Assembly: GCA_045617405.1 (NCBI GenBank)
Contig: JAZLIL010000050.1
Coordinates: 1-6,073, forward strand
Length of the DNA: 6,073 bases
Source of the DNA: JAZLIL01 sp045617405
GTDB lineage: Bacteria > Bacillota > Clostridia > Lachnospirales > Lachnospiraceae
Direction of reading: 5' to 3'
Of the stretch, positions 5,683 to 6,073 are shown one piece after another (within the stretch, counting starts at the first letter, position 1; each line of letters opens with the position of its first letter). The notes below the pieces were generated by a model that saw only the letters and a list, made by a program, of their open reading frames with translations, had not been told where the DNA came from and searched no databases. Position numbers and translations under genes: made by a program.

Positions 5683-6073
5683 GTATCAGAATTCACCCGA
5701 TAAATTGCAATCTGTTCCGAGACGACGCTGATTAGCACGGGCATCTGGAAAGGCTTTGACAGGTGGGCATTCATGCCTGCCTCTTTTGATTTTCTCTCAT
5801 CTTCATCAAATGCATTGGCTGACATGGCGATGACAGGTACATTCGCCGCATCCGCTCTCTCAAGCATCCTTATTGCGCGTGCGGCCTCAAGTCCGTCCAT
5901 CTCAGGCATCATGATATCCATCAGAATTGCATCAAAATACCCGACTTCCGACTCTAAGAATTTCTCGACCGCAACCCGTCCGTTATCAGCTGCTGTAACT
6001 TCAACACCCTCGGCTGTAAGCAGTTCCTTCGCTATCTCCATGTTCAGTTCGTTAAAGTCGGAGGCCAAGCGGC
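5679..6073 (-). CDS. Receiver (REC) domain, C-terminal end of a larger protein, probably a hybrid histidine kinase; partial
   Basis: The reading frame stays open to the window edge, so the 5' end is missing; a TTG at 6068 is in frame but has no reason to be the start. About 130 residues form one CheY-like receiver domain. Visible are SDFNELNMEIA at the first strand end, the phosphoacceptor Asp in LMDIMMPEMDG (about 5916-5918), the switch Ser in VIAMSAN, and Lys in HLSKPF. The form NELNMEIAKELL together with MMPEMDG is typical of receivers fused to the C-terminus of hybrid sensor kinases. The protein ends about 20 residues after the SKPF motif, so no output domain follows. Oddity: the acidic pair that binds Mg2+ reads Asp-Phe rather than Asp/Glu-Asp. 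A stand-alone receiver is less likely. The input signal cannot be told from this window. Confidence 0.85.
   Translation of the reverse strand, partial: RLASDFNELNMEIAKELLTAEGVEVTAADNGRVAVEKFLESEVGYFDAILMDIMMPEMDGLEAARAIRMLERADAANVPVIAMSANAFDEDERKSKEAGMNAHLSKPFQMPVLISVVSEQIAIYRVNSDT

Overview
The window looks like chromosomal DNA of a Clostridia-type Firmicute, most likely Lachnospiraceae (Butyrivibrio/Roseburia-like). The reasons are a DUF5688-type protein (a family I associate mainly with Lachnospiraceae), an acetyl-CoA-type MetA, an RluF-like pseudouridine synthase, AGGAG-type ribosome binding sites and a tRNA gene without an encoded CCA. The species is inference. Most of the window is ordinary housekeeping sequence. 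The unusual part is the first ~580 bases.

Layout. Positions 1-334 hold no gene: there is a GC-rich 12-bp inverted repeat (79-127) and two intrinsic terminators pointing left (205-227 and 284-318). Positions 335-394 carry a second, diverged copy of the last codons of metA, ending in its own stop 17 nt before a terminator. Positions 407-531 form a compact inverted-repeat element that can fold as a multibranched RNA. Its outer 10-bp stem contains the last two sense codons and the stop codon of the intact metA (521-1447, minus strand). metA overlaps by 11 bp an upstream DUF5688-family gene (1437-2414, minus strand), so the two probably form one operon.

A 216-bp divergent intergenic region (2415-2630) holds candidate promoters for both directions and two copies of a 33-bp direct repeat. 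Rightward from it run an rluF-like 23S rRNA pseudouridine synthase gene (2631-3377) and ligA (3483-5507). Converging on ligA from the right are a tRNA-Pro(CGG) gene with a strong promoter and the 3' end of a receiver-domain gene, probably the tail of a hybrid sensor kinase, cut by the window edge.

How it works together: MetA makes O-acetylhomoserine for methionine synthesis; the DUF5688 partner has no known function. RluF, LigA and tRNA-Pro serve ribosome modification, DNA joining and translation, with no evident joint pathway. The best candidate for something undescribed is the metA 3' end: a gene tail present twice at an exact 183-nt offset, encoding nearly the same residues with different wobble bases, with a structured inverted-repeat element between the copies. 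This resembles the gene-tail replacement left by elements that integrate into the 3' end of a protein gene, here reduced to under 200 bp and without any recombinase in view.
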